Both the position numbers and the translations under genes were made by a program. Of a DNA stretch of 64,000 bases, positions 24,730 to 34,132 are shown piece by piece. The DNA lies in contig CALXZL010000004.1 of assembly GCA_944393215.1 (NCBI GenBank), forward strand, positions 1 through 64,000. The letters run 5' to 3'. Position 1 is the first letter of the stretch. Every line of letters begins with the position of its first letter. Origin of the DNA: an uncultured Alphaproteobacteria bacterium (GTDB lineage: Bacteria; Pseudomonadota; Alphaproteobacteria; RF32; CAG-239). Below the pieces are notes generated by a model. The model had not been told where the DNA came from, did no database searches, and saw only the letters and a list, made by a program, of their open reading frames with translations.

Positions 24730-27700
24730 CTATTTCTTAATTATCACACCTGATGCTTTAGAAATTTTACCGCTTGAACTTTTAACAACGCCTTGACCGG
24801 ATTGAGAGATCTCATTTTTTTTGGCATCACCTTTTTTAACAACCAAAGAAGTACTTCCGCCAAAATCCAAAACCTGAGAATTTTTATTATCCAAAACCTC
24901 TTCAGATTTTTCAATTTCTTCCAAACCTCTGACCACGGTTTTGCTCACACCGGTTCCCTTCACGGAAATTGAGCCGGTATTTTCTTCCAATTTTTTCTTA
25001 ATTTCTTCTTCGCGTTTTTGTTTCTGATATGCTTCTTCGGCAATTTTAATTCGTTCATCGGCATAATCAAACAGTTGTTTGAAAACGGAACTGATTTCGG
25101 GAACATATTTTTTAGAATCTTCAGCCAGAGCCGTTATTTCACGGAAAAATTTATCCAAAGCAAACTCATTATTTTCTTCCAGGTTCTGATAATCATTTTG
25201 AACTTTTTCGGTAAGTTTACTCAAAGCCAAAATTTGTCCCTGCAAAGAATTTTTCAAACGGCTAAACGTTTCATCATTTTCAAGAGAATAGCTGGTCACG
25301 ATTAAAGACAACCTTTTTTCCAAAGCATCTTTTTGAGTTTTATAATTTTCCCCTATTTGAGCAGCCTCTTCATTTTGCTTAACAATAAAATCTCTTTTTT
25401 CGGCAATGGAAGATTTTAAATTTTCCAAATGGACACGATGCAATTCTTTTTTCAATTCTTCAATATATTTAGAATTTCTGTCATTACGAATATCAACATC
25501 TTTAATAACATCTTCTGTAATATCCGGATTCTGTGCCACCAACAATATTTCCGCCAAGTCAGATTCGATTGTACTCAAGCGTTGTTCTAAATTGTTGTAG
25601 ATATCCAAAGCGTCGGTTGTTTTTGCCTTTTGTTTTTTCAAGCTCAAATCGGGACGAACCACATTTGCCAACTCGCTTTCCATAGCTTTTGTTTTAAGCA
25701 AACTATTATCCAATTCCTTACGCAATTTAGCTTTTTGAGCTTCTTTTTCCGCCGCTTCTTTAGCCTGAATTTCTTGCTGTCGTTGATTATACATAATCGC
25801 CAAATCATCTGCATTAATATTCAATTCCGGAACACTGATCGGACCGGTATAAATAATTTTGAAATTAGGCAAATAATCGGGAGCATCAAAATCAACATCA
25901 AAAACAGCTTCACCTTCCCAATTAACCAAAGACGCATTTGCATTAAGATAAGCTTTAAATCCATCGCCCACCCATTGACTATCGCTAAGAGAGAAACGTC
26001 CACCTTCTATCAAAAAAGAACCTAAAGCAGATGAAAAACGTTCATTTCCAGCCATAAGTTTATTTTTAATAAAGGAGGTCAAACCTTGAGAACGTTTTCT
26101 GTTCAATAAATCTTCATAAATATCTTTAATATTCCACCCTTTAATAACGGCATTAGTCAGACTAAATTTTCCATCGGCTCTAAGTTTTTCATACAAATCG
26201 GCAAAAGAAGATGCAATCGAAGAATAACGAGCAGACAAACTCAACATACCGCTTTTAATTCCATATTTAGCGCCGCTGAAATTTTTCTCTATGATTTCAT
26301 TATTTTCTAAATTAATATTTCCCTGTATTGTCGGATTTTCGGAAAGCATAGTTAATTCAAAATCAGTTTTAATTTTTCCGCCACCGAAATCAGCTTCAAA
26401 ATCAGACAATTTTGCCACATTACCTTTGGAATCATATTTAAACTTACAATAGTCAAAATCAAAATTACGATAAGACAACCGATTAACATTAAATTTTCCG
26501 CTAAAATCAAAGCTGGTCAAGAAATCAAAATTAAATTTTTCATCATCAAAAATCGGACGTTCAAGAAAATCAACCTTTTCTGCCGCCTGAGGAGAGAAGG
26601 ACTTATTTTTACCAGAAGCAACCTTAGCATGATTGTAGAAAAACTTATCCAATTCCAAACGATTAATAGTCAAATCTGTAACAATATTTGGTCTCGATAA
26701 AGAACCATCATACACGACACTTCCTTGAAAAGTGTTGGAACCGATATTGAATTGTAAATTCTGAGCCGAGAACTTCTGCAAATTTCCCGAAACTTTACTT
26801 TTCATATTAAACATACCGAGAACAAAAGTTTTGGGTTCATATTTAAAATTAAAATCATTAAGCATTTTTACAAAATCCGGACTTTTCAGCTCCAAATTTC
26901 CGTTAAGCTGATAAGCACCGTCTTTAAGTTCAATCAAACCGCCGTAATCAAGACTAAGATTTTCTGCCTTGATAATACTTTTTGTTGCCAGTTTATCTGA
27001 AAAACCGGTAATAATTCCCTGTGCGGAAAAATTATTAAACTTTTTCATATTCACATCCGGAACCGATAAACCTGTTTTGGTAACAAATTCATTAAAATTT
27101 TTGGTTTCCATGTTAAACTTCAAATTTTCAACTTCCGCCTTTTTGCCAAACCCTTTAACCTGCCCTTTAAAATCCATTTTAGCTCCGGCAAAATCATCAA
27201 TTTGCAAAGAAGTAAGCTGTAAAATATTTTGTTTCAAATTACCGTTCAACACCACTCCGGTATACGGCAAAGAATTATACAACACAGTATCCGCACTCAA
27301 ACGAAGTTCGGCATAAATATCCGGATTGAACATAATCTTCTGAAAGCGAGCATCCACATTTTGAGCCCAAGAAAAATCCGGATTATTAACAACCGTTTCT
27401 GGAAAATAATCATCAACATTAAACATTGTTGTTTTCAAATTAAGATAAAGGCTCAAATTTTTATCATTAATCACGCCAATATCACCGGAAATAACACTAT
27501 TATCCAGATTCAAATTAATGGAAGAAATACCGACTTTATTAAAATTTCCGGCAACGATTGTTTTGGCATTAACACGACGCAACAAAGTATCTTTAGCAAT
27601 TGAAGGGGTAATTCCCAACCAAGACAACGTTTGTCTGAACTCATCTGTCTTAAATGCGGGATTCAGCTTAAAAGTTAAATGATTCAAATCCGAATAGATA

Positions 27701-29172
27701 TCTCCGGTCAAACTAAAAGACGCATCTCCGGGTAAAACAGCACTAAAATCCCGAATAATGATTTTATTATTTAAAACATCGGTACTGATTTTCAAATCTT
27801 TAATATTTTGATTATTATAGGAAGCTTTAACGGCTTTAATATCTGCCAAAATATCAAAATTGAGTTGAGGATTATAAGAAGCCGTACCGTCTTTATATTT
27901 ATTCCAAAATTCAGAAAAAAGTTCTTTAACGGGCGCCAAATCCAAAGAGGCAAAATTAAAACCGAACTCCACTTTAGGACGAAACTCCTTCTCTTGTTTG
28001 GCGGTTTTATATTCTCCGGCAGTTAACGGTATGAGCAAATTTCCGGCACCGGCGGAATCTCCGTATTTAGCGGCAAAATTAGTTAATTCAATTTTTTGCT
28101 TATTACTTTTCAATTCTAAAGTAACTGCCAAAGGATAATCATATTCGGGTTTAAGTTTAAATTTATCGGAATTTGAATTAATAAAATCCATCAACTTCTT
28201 GGATTCGAAAATCAAATTACCGTTCACGGCATTATTTTGAGATAAGATAGAACCATCAAAACGCACAAAAGTTTCGGTACTCGGCTGATTAATAACGGCA
28301 TTAACCGAAGTTGCCAAACCGCTGGTAATTTTTCCGATAGAAAAAGCAAAACCTTCGGGATTTTCATTTTTAATATAAGTACCCTCGATTCGATAGGGAC
28401 CGAAAATACTCTGAGCAATAACTTCGGCATTAACATTATTGAGAGTATAATTTGTTTTTCTGATATCATCAATCCAATGAATTGTGGCATTTTTAACCAA
28501 AACGCTATCCAAAGTAATTTGCATATTTTCCAAATTAGCTCTTTGGGCATCGGTTAAAGGCGTATCCCAGTTAAGAAGATTATTATCCAAAAGCTCAAAG
28601 CGCAAATTCGGCTCGACTAACGACATCATTTTAACATCGAAATCCCCGTTTAACAAAGAGCTCAAAGTCAAATTAGCCACAAGAGATTTAACCGTAGCCA
28701 GAGGCTCATCCAAATCTTCACCGGGATTAAAAATTTTAATATCTTCGGCTTGCAAACTCGGAGAAGGCATTAAAGTAAGATGTACCGGACCGTCAAAAAC
28801 AATTCTCTTTCCGGTAATATTAGAAAATTCTGCTGCAATTTTATCTTTATGCTGATTCCAATCAATGTTTGAAATATAATAATAACCGGCACCGAAAGCA
28901 GCAAGCACAATAAAGAGCAAAAGGAAAATTATGATTTTTACAATACTGACTTTTTTTCGAGGCTCTTCGGAAACATCCTCAACCTCTTTCTTATGAACTA
29001 AGGGCTGATGCTTATGTTCTTTTTCTTCGGCTTTAACCATTTCATCTGCAACCTGCTGAACGGTGTCATCAGCCGGAGCATTATTAACGGGCGTATCAGG
29101 AGCATCATCTTTTTTAGACTTACTTAATTTCAATTTTAACGCTGCCATTTTAGAAGCCAAGGATTGAAACAT
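24730..29172 (-). CDS. Giant AsmA-family envelope protein with C-terminal coiled coil
   Basis: A 1480-residue protein. Residues 1-75 are cytoplasmic and charged, and one membrane segment follows at about 77-100 (IIIFLLLFIVLAAFGAGYYY). The AsmA start is next: ISNIDWNQHKDKIAAEFSNITGKRIVFDG, then the LMPSPSLQAEDIKI signature. A very long beta-rich region with many KFNFD/LNLDNS-like strands fits the bridge-like lipid-transfer fold of AsmA proteins. From about 1130 on the sequence is a Glu/Lys-rich coiled coil, unusual for the family. The ATG at 29172 has GGAG 9 bases away. Role inferred from the family: phospholipid traffic or outer-membrane assembly. Confidence 0.82.
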   Translation of the reverse strand: MFQSLASKMAALKLKLSKSKKDDAPDTPVNNAPADDTVQQVADEMVKAEEKEHKHQPLVHKKEVEDVSEEPRKKVSIVKIIIFLLLFIVLAAFGAGYYYISNIDWNQHKDKIAAEFSNITGKRIVFDGPVHLTLMPSPSLQAEDIKIFNPGEDLDEPLATVKSLVANLTLSSLLNGDFDVKMMSLVEPNLRFELLDNNLLNWDTPLTDAQRANLENMQITLDSVLVKNATIHWIDDIRKTNYTLNNVNAEVIAQSIFGPYRIEGTYIKNENPEGFAFSIGKITSGLATSVNAVINQPSTETFVRFDGSILSQNNAVNGNLIFESKKLMDFINSNSDKFKLKPEYDYPLAVTLELKSNKQKIELTNFAAKYGDSAGAGNLLIPLTAGEYKTAKQEKEFRPKVEFGFNFASLDLAPVKELFSEFWNKYKDGTASYNPQLNFDILADIKAVKASYNNQNIKDLKISTDVLNNKIIIRDFSAVLPGDASFSLTGDIYSDLNHLTFKLNPAFKTDEFRQTLSWLGITPSIAKDTLLRRVNAKTIVAGNFNKVGISSINLNLDNSVISGDIGVINDKNLSLYLNLKTTMFNVDDYFPETVVNNPDFSWAQNVDARFQKIMFNPDIYAELRLSADTVLYNSLPYTGVVLNGNLKQNILQLTSLQIDDFAGAKMDFKGQVKGFGKKAEVENLKFNMETKNFNEFVTKTGLSVPDVNMKKFNNFSAQGIITGFSDKLATKSIIKAENLSLDYGGLIELKDGAYQLNGNLELKSPDFVKMLNDFNFKYEPKTFVLGMFNMKSKVSGNLQKFSAQNLQFNIGSNTFQGSVVYDGSLSRPNIVTDLTINRLELDKFFYNHAKVASGKNKSFSPQAAEKVDFLERPIFDDEKFNFDFLTSFDFSGKFNVNRLSYRNFDFDYCKFKYDSKGNVAKLSDFEADFGGGKIKTDFELTMLSENPTIQGNINLENNEIIEKNFSGAKYGIKSGMLSLSARYSSIASSFADLYEKLRADGKFSLTNAVIKGWNIKDIYEDLLNRKRSQGLTSFIKNKLMAGNERFSSALGSFLIEGGRFSLSDSQWVGDGFKAYLNANASLVNWEGEAVFDVDFDAPDYLPNFKIIYTGPISVPELNINADDLAIMYNQRQQEIQAKEAAEKEAQKAKLRKELDNSLLKTKAMESELANVVRPDLSLKKQKAKTTDALDIYNNLEQRLSTIESDLAEILLVAQNPDITEDVIKDVDIRNDRNSKYIEELKKELHRVHLENLKSSIAEKRDFIVKQNEEAAQIGENYKTQKDALEKRLSLIVTSYSLENDETFSRLKNSLQGQILALSKLTEKVQNDYQNLEENNEFALDKFFREITALAEDSKKYVPEISSVFKQLFDYADERIKIAEEAYQKQKREEEIKKKLEENTGSISVKGTGVSKTVVRGLEEIEKSEEVLDNKNSQVLDFGGSTSLVVKKGDAKKNEISQSGQGVVKSSSGKISKASGVIIKK

Positions 29173-29265
29173 GTGCACCATCTCCGCCGATTAATAAATA
29201 TTAAAGATTCTGAGTTTATGCTTTTATCATATAACATATTAATTAATAAAACTTTTAAGAAAAAC

Positions 29266-29676
29266 ATGCAAGAAATGAACGAGAGATCAACAGAAAAAAA
29301 ATTATTTGAGCTGGCGCAAGATGCCCAAAAAAAGGCATATGCACCATACTCTCTCTTTGCGGTCGGAGCAGCCATAGAAGGCATAAGCGGCAATTTCTAC
29401 CAAGGATGCAATGTTGAAAATGTGTCTTATCCGGTGGGAACCTGTGCCGAAGCAGGAGCCATATCGGCAATGATAAACGGTGGAGACCGAAAGATTAAAC
29501 GGATTCTGATTTTAGGCAGCGGAAAAAACTTAATCACGCCTTGCGGAGCTTGTCTGCAGCGAATAAAAGAGTTTTCCGACGATTCTACCTTAATTTTGTT
29601 GGCGGATGAAAACGGAATACAAAAAAGATTAAAAATCACGGAAATGCTGCCATACGGATTCGCAAATTTGGAGTAA
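29266..29676 (+). CDS. cdd: Cytidine deaminase
   Basis: Converts cytidine and deoxycytidine to uridine and deoxyuridine. The zinc motif is TCAEAGAIS (Cys-Ala-Glu with the catalytic Glu) and PCGACLQ supplies the other two cysteines: the homotetrameric, short form of the enzyme. YAPYSLFAVGAAI is the conserved N-terminal strand. It has 136 residues from the ATG at 29266; an ATG at 29275 is equally possible since neither has a strong ribosome-binding site. It is the first gene of a nucleoside salvage run, 4 bp before the purine nucleoside phosphorylase. Confidence 0.95.
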   Translation: MQEMNERSTEKKLFELAQDAQKKAYAPYSLFAVGAAIEGISGNFYQGCNVENVSYPVGTCAEAGAISAMINGGDRKIKRILILGSGKNLITPCGACLQRIKEFSDDSTLILLADENGIQKRLKITEMLPYGFANLE

Positions 29677-29680
29677 ACAA

Positions 29681-30496
29681 ATGATAGAAGCAATCGCAAC
29701 ATATATTCAAAACAAGCTCAAAAACCTCCACCCGCAAACTCTCATTATTTTAGGCAGCGGTCTGGGAGCTCTCGGAGAAGAAATAGAAAACCCCGTCTAC
29801 ATTGATTATAAAGGGATTCCGTCTTGGCCGCAAAGCACGGTCAGCGGGCACAAAGGTCGTTTAATCGGCGGTTTTTTGGAAGGCAAAGAAGTTTTGTGCA
29901 TGCAAGGTCGACTGCATTTATACGAGGGACACGCCCCCGAAAGCATCAAAATGATTATGGCAGTATTCAAAACTCTCGGCATAAAAAATATGATTGTAAC
30001 CAACGCTGCCGGCTCTTTAAAAGAAACATTGTCTCCCGGTTCATTAATGCTAATAACCGATCATATCAATCTGAGCGGTCGCAATCCATTGGTTGGAATT
30101 AATGATGAAAAATTCGGTCCGCGTTTTCCGGTAATGGGAGAAGCCTATGATAAAATTTTTCAAAACAAAATTCGCCAAATAGCCCAACAAGAAAAAATTC
30201 CCCTGCACGAAGGAACTTATTTAATGGTTTTAGGACCGAATTTTGAGACTGCGGCAGAAATCAAAGCCTTTCAAATATTAGGAGCCGACGCGGTAGGCAT
30301 GTCGACGGTACCGGAAGTTCTTTCGGCAGTTTGGTGCGGAATAAAAATTTTGGGAATATCCGTTATCACAAACTACGGCACCGGCATGATTAAAGAATTT
30401 CACGGGCATAAAGAAACGCTGGAACAAGCCGACAAAGCCGCCGGCAATTTGAGTAAATTGGTCAGACAATTTGTAAAGGAGCTGCAAAATGGATGA
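29681..30496 (+). CDS. Purine nucleoside phosphorylase (class I, trimeric type)
   Basis: Cleaves inosine and guanosine (and deoxy forms) with phosphate to the base and (deoxy)ribose-1-phosphate. Family motifs: ILGSGLGALGEEI (phosphate loop), VSGHKGRLIGG, GRLHLYEGH, VTNAAGSLKETLSPGSLMLI and MSTVPEVLSAVWCGI. EVITNYGTGM-like SVITNYGTGM closes the base site. It has 271 residues. It overlaps deoC by 8 bp. It could be named punA or xapA; substrate range is not set by sequence. Confidence 0.94.
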   Translation: MIEAIATYIQNKLKNLHPQTLIILGSGLGALGEEIENPVYIDYKGIPSWPQSTVSGHKGRLIGGFLEGKEVLCMQGRLHLYEGHAPESIKMIMAVFKTLGIKNMIVTNAAGSLKETLSPGSLMLITDHINLSGRNPLVGINDEKFGPRFPVMGEAYDKIFQNKIRQIAQQEKIPLHEGTYLMVLGPNFETAAEIKAFQILGADAVGMSTVPEVLSAVWCGIKILGISVITNYGTGMIKEFHGHKETLEQADKAAGNLSKLVRQFVKELQNG

Positions 30497-31223
30497 TGTT
30501 ATTGCTGCCCATGCACTGCTTCGCTTACTGGATTTAACTTCGCTCAATGACAACGACACGGAATACAGCATAGATGAATTATGTCGCAAAGCCCGCACGC
30601 CGTATGGAAATGTGGCAGCGGTATGTGTCTGGCAACGTTTTGTTTCTCATGCCAAAAGATTGTTACACGGAAGCGACATAAAAATAGCCACGGTTGTTAA
30701 TTTTCCGCAAGGAGAATATAACTTAAGCAAATTAAAAAAAGAAATTTATCAAGCTTTGGATTCGGGAGCCAACGAAATTGATGCTGTTTTTCCGTATCAT
30801 AAATTTTTAAATCAAGAGTTTGACGAGTGCGAAAAATTTGTGCAATCGGCACGAGAGTTATGTGAAGGAAAAACCTTAAAAATAATTCTTGAGACCGGAG
30901 AGATCGTCAATGCCAAAAAAATCATCCAAGCCACCAAATTATGCATAGACGCCGGCGCCGATTTTATCAAAACATCCACCGGAAAAAGTCCGATATCCGC
31001 CACACCTGAAGCCGCGAACGCCATTTTGGAAACCATAGCCGCCGACAAACGCAACATCGGTTTTAAAGCCAGCGGCGGAATAAGAACCATAGACGATGCC
31101 AAAAAATATTTAGTATTAGCCGTCAGCATCATGGGCTACAAATGGATTATGCCGAGCAACATGCGCATCGGCGCCAGTTCACTGTTAGATAATTTACTCA
31201 TGACCATAAAAAGAGGATATTAA
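30489..31223 (+). CDS. deoC: Deoxyribose-phosphate aldolase
   Basis: Splits 2-deoxyribose-5-phosphate into acetaldehyde and glyceraldehyde-3-phosphate. The Schiff-base Lys is in ADFIKTSTGKSP and the second active Lys in GFKASGGIRTIDDA. The N-terminal LLDLTSLNDNDTEYSIDELC fits the family. It has 244 residues. It overlaps the phosphorylase gene before it and lies 2 bp before deoA. Together they turn deoxynucleosides into central metabolites, with DeoB as the mutase step. Confidence 0.96.
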   Translation: MDDVIAAHALLRLLDLTSLNDNDTEYSIDELCRKARTPYGNVAAVCVWQRFVSHAKRLLHGSDIKIATVVNFPQGEYNLSKLKKEIYQALDSGANEIDAVFPYHKFLNQEFDECEKFVQSARELCEGKTLKIILETGEIVNAKKIIQATKLCIDAGADFIKTSTGKSPISATPEAANAILETIAADKRNIGFKASGGIRTIDDAKKYLVLAVSIMGYKWIMPSNMRIGASSLLDNLLMTIKRGY

Positions 31224-31225
31224 AA

Positions 31226-32536
31226 ATGCTGCCCCAAGAAATCATCCGCAAAAAAAGAAACAAAGAAGCTTTAAGTAAAGAAGAAATAGAATTTTTCATC
31301 CACGGAGTAACCTCTGGAGAAATTATGGATTCGCAAACGGCTGCCTTAACCATGGCAATCTTCTTAAATAAATTAAACCAAGAAGAAAAAGTCAACTTAA
31401 CTCTATCGATGAGAGATTCGGGAGACGTATTAAACTGGCAAGACTTCAATGGACCGATAGTGGACAAACACTCCTCCGGCGGCGTCGGAGATAAAGTCAG
31501 TTTAATGCTGGCGCCACTGATTGCAGCATGCGGCGGATTTGTACCGATGATATCGGGACGAGGTTTAGGACACACCGGAGGAACACTGGATAAGTTTGAT
31601 TCGATTCCGGGCTATCAAACCATGCCAAGTAATGAACTGTTTCGAAAAACTGTCAAAGAGGTTGGTTGTGCCATAATCGGACAGACTGGAAATTTAGCGC
31701 CTGCGGATAAAAAAATTTACGCCATCAGAGATATCTGCGGTACGGTTGAATCGGTTGATTTAATCACGGCATCAATCCTTTCCAAAAAATTAGCCGCCGG
31801 ATTAGATTGTCTGATTATGGATCTAAAATGCGGCAACGGTGCCTTTATGGATAATTTGGAAGATGCCCGAGAATTGGCACACTCCATTGTTAAGGTTGCC
31901 AACGGTGCCGGCACCAAAACCAAAGCCGTGTTAACCGACATGAATCAAGTTCTGGGAAAAAATGTCGGCAATGCCCTTGAAGTCAAAGAAGCCGTTGAAT
32001 ATTTAAAAGGCAACAATCTTGATTCTCGCTTACACCAAGTAACAATGGAACTTTGCAGTGAGCTTTTAGTTTTATCCGATCTGGCAAAAGACTTAAAAGA
32101 AGCGCAAGCAAAATTAAATCAAGCTCTTTCATCGGGAAAAGCTTTGGAAATATTTGCCCGCATGGTACAAATGTTAGGCGGACCGTCAGATTTTACGGAC
32201 AATCAGGAAAAATATTTACCCCAAGCACAAATCATCAAACCGCTGTATGCAAAAAAATCCGGTTATGTATCGGCAATGGAAACAAGAAACATTGGTTTGT
32301 CCGTCATAGAATTAAAAGGCGGAAGAACACGTAGTGATCAAAAATTAGATTATGCCACTGGTTACAGCGCTTTTTGCCAAATCGGAGATTGGGTTGACAA
32401 AGAAAAACCGCTTTGCTTTATTCACGCCCAAAGTGAAAATGATTGGAACAAGGTTGCGCAAGAACTTTTAAATAATATCTGCGTCAGCGAAGAAAAACCT
32501 CTGTTGACGCCAACCATTATTGAAAAAATAGCATAG
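31226..32536 (+). CDS. deoA: Thymidine phosphorylase
   Basis: Phosphorolysis of thymidine and deoxyuridine to base plus deoxyribose-1-phosphate. The signature VDKHSSGGVGDKVSLMLAPL and GRGLGHTGGTLDKFDSIPGY are intact, as is LIMDLKCGNGAFM. At 436 residues it is full length, with the C-terminal PYNP domain (GYVSAMETRNIGLSVIELKGGR). It is the last gene of the cdd-PNP-deoC-deoA run; a terminator follows 5 bp after the stop. Confidence 0.96.
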   Translation: MLPQEIIRKKRNKEALSKEEIEFFIHGVTSGEIMDSQTAALTMAIFLNKLNQEEKVNLTLSMRDSGDVLNWQDFNGPIVDKHSSGGVGDKVSLMLAPLIAACGGFVPMISGRGLGHTGGTLDKFDSIPGYQTMPSNELFRKTVKEVGCAIIGQTGNLAPADKKIYAIRDICGTVESVDLITASILSKKLAAGLDCLIMDLKCGNGAFMDNLEDARELAHSIVKVANGAGTKTKAVLTDMNQVLGKNVGNALEVKEAVEYLKGNNLDSRLHQVTMELCSELLVLSDLAKDLKEAQAKLNQALSSGKALEIFARMVQMLGGPSDFTDNQEKYLPQAQIIKPLYAKKSGYVSAMETRNIGLSVIELKGGRTRSDQKLDYATGYSAFCQIGDWVDKEKPLCFIHAQSENDWNKVAQELLNNICVSEEKPLLTPTIIEKIA

Positions 32537-32541
32537 TAAAG

Positions 32542-32576
32542 AAAACAGCCTCTGCTTTTTTGACAGAGGCTGTTTT
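32542..32576. terminator. Bidirectional intrinsic terminator
   Basis: AAAACAGCCTCTG pairs with CAGAGGCTGTTTT. It lies between convergent deoA and the unknown gene at 32578 and can serve both. Confidence 0.8.
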
Positions 32577-32577
32577 G

Positions 32578-33987
32578 TTAGTGTTGATGTAAATAGTTCA
32601 AAACTTCGGTATCATAGCGGTTTTGTTCTTCAAGCTGAGCAATTTCTTCTTCATAACGTTCATTCAAAGCCGGAACATTCAGTTTCTTGGATTGAACAAA
32701 ATTATAAAGAGGCTCAATATTGTTGAGCTGTGGTCCGAATTTAACCAAAGAATTGGTAATCGCGCTGACAAAGAATTTCATTTCATAGGAAACGGGATAA
32801 CCATGTTGCATGGCTGCACTCAGTTCGGAAGAATAAACATCAAAACTGGCATTGAGCTGCAAAAAGTCTTCTTTTCCAGCCAAAATATTGCAAGCCAAAT
32901 TTCGACTTTCCTGATCACCGTATTCGATCACCTTCAACAACAGCATACACAAATCTGCATTTTCAATAATCGGTAGATAGCAGAGCATATACAAAGGTGT
33001 TTTAAGCTTTTCTGCATTATCTCGAGGTCCTTTGTCAAAATTCACAAAAGCGAGATCATTTCCGAAAGCAGAGCGAATAAGAGCAAACATTTCGGGAGCG
33101 TCATAAAATTTATCCCAAAATTTGCTGAATTTTGAACAATTTTCAGCCCAATGATCAATCAAAAATTTCTTAATTCCGTCTACGAACAACAAAGCAATTT
33201 CTAAAGTAATTGGTTGTTTATAAGTGTTAAAGAAATTAAAAATCCCGTCGAGCAATTTTTGTTGCAAAGCCACATTTGTGTCCCGCTCAAAGCTAAGAAG
33301 AATACTTTTAACCAAATCTTGTTGATTGTCGGCGAAGTAATTTTCAAACAATGACAAAGACAAATCATAGCGATAAGGTCCGGGAATATTATTCAAGGCC
33401 TTAATCATTAAGGGAGCCCACTCCGGAGAAAGTTTTTTAAACGCCTGTGCCACCAGCAAATTCGAAGGATTTTCCAGCCTTCCCCAAGACAACAAGAACT
33501 CTTTGATTCTTACGCAAAATTCTTCATTAGGAGAAACTTGATTAATCCAAGAAGAAGCACAATCCAACCACTCAGGCATTCTATCAACGCAACGCAATGC
33601 AGAATCAATCATGGCAAAGAGCTCTGAATCCTCAAAATGCTGTTCAGCAACAAAATCCCGAATAAAAATTTTTTGCTCAACATCATACAAATGATAAGAA
33701 GCCAAACTCATCAGTTTCGGCCACAAATCAAAAGGAAGAAAATCCCCTTTGCTTAATCTCTGGCGTAACTCTGCGATTGCCGCAAGAAGCAACGATGGTT
33801 TCAGTTGCACGGCAAGACAAAAACCTTCGGCAGACAAAGTTGAATAATTTTTCCACAACTCTTCCGGTGAAAAAAAAGCGGACTGCCCGGAAAGCAACTC
33901 CTGCCACTGATTTTTCATCGCCAATGTTGCAATTTGCTGATTATTGGAATTGAACCATTTTTCAAACTCTTTTTTTGATATTTCCAT
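32578..33987 (-). CDS. Unknown all-helical protein within the salvage region
   Basis: A 469-residue soluble protein with no signal peptide, membrane segment or recognised motif. The sequence is almost entirely helical, with repeated amphipathic helices of HEAT-like spacing (for example LLLKVIEYGDQESRNLACNILAG), and ends in a short coiled coil (RYEEEIAQLEEQNRYDTEVL). It lies on the opposite strand between deoA and deoB, splitting the salvage genes in two. No function is proposed. Confidence 0.6.
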   Translation of the reverse strand: MEISKKEFEKWFNSNNQQIATLAMKNQWQELLSGQSAFFSPEELWKNYSTLSAEGFCLAVQLKPSLLLAAIAELRQRLSKGDFLPFDLWPKLMSLASYHLYDVEQKIFIRDFVAEQHFEDSELFAMIDSALRCVDRMPEWLDCASSWINQVSPNEEFCVRIKEFLLSWGRLENPSNLLVAQAFKKLSPEWAPLMIKALNNIPGPYRYDLSLSLFENYFADNQQDLVKSILLSFERDTNVALQQKLLDGIFNFFNTYKQPITLEIALLFVDGIKKFLIDHWAENCSKFSKFWDKFYDAPEMFALIRSAFGNDLAFVNFDKGPRDNAEKLKTPLYMLCYLPIIENADLCMLLLKVIEYGDQESRNLACNILAGKEDFLQLNASFDVYSSELSAAMQHGYPVSYEMKFFVSAITNSLVKFGPQLNNIEPLYNFVQSKKLNVPALNERYEEEIAQLEEQNRYDTEVLNYLHQH

Positions 33988-34132
33988 AATTTGATAAATT
34001 TAGAGAGTTAATAATATTATAAAGTGGAGGCAGTATATAATTTTTGTATATTTCCGTCAACAAAATATTATTAAAAAATTTAAATATTCATGCTATGTTA
34101 GGGATATAAAAAACACAAATTAAGAGGTAAAG

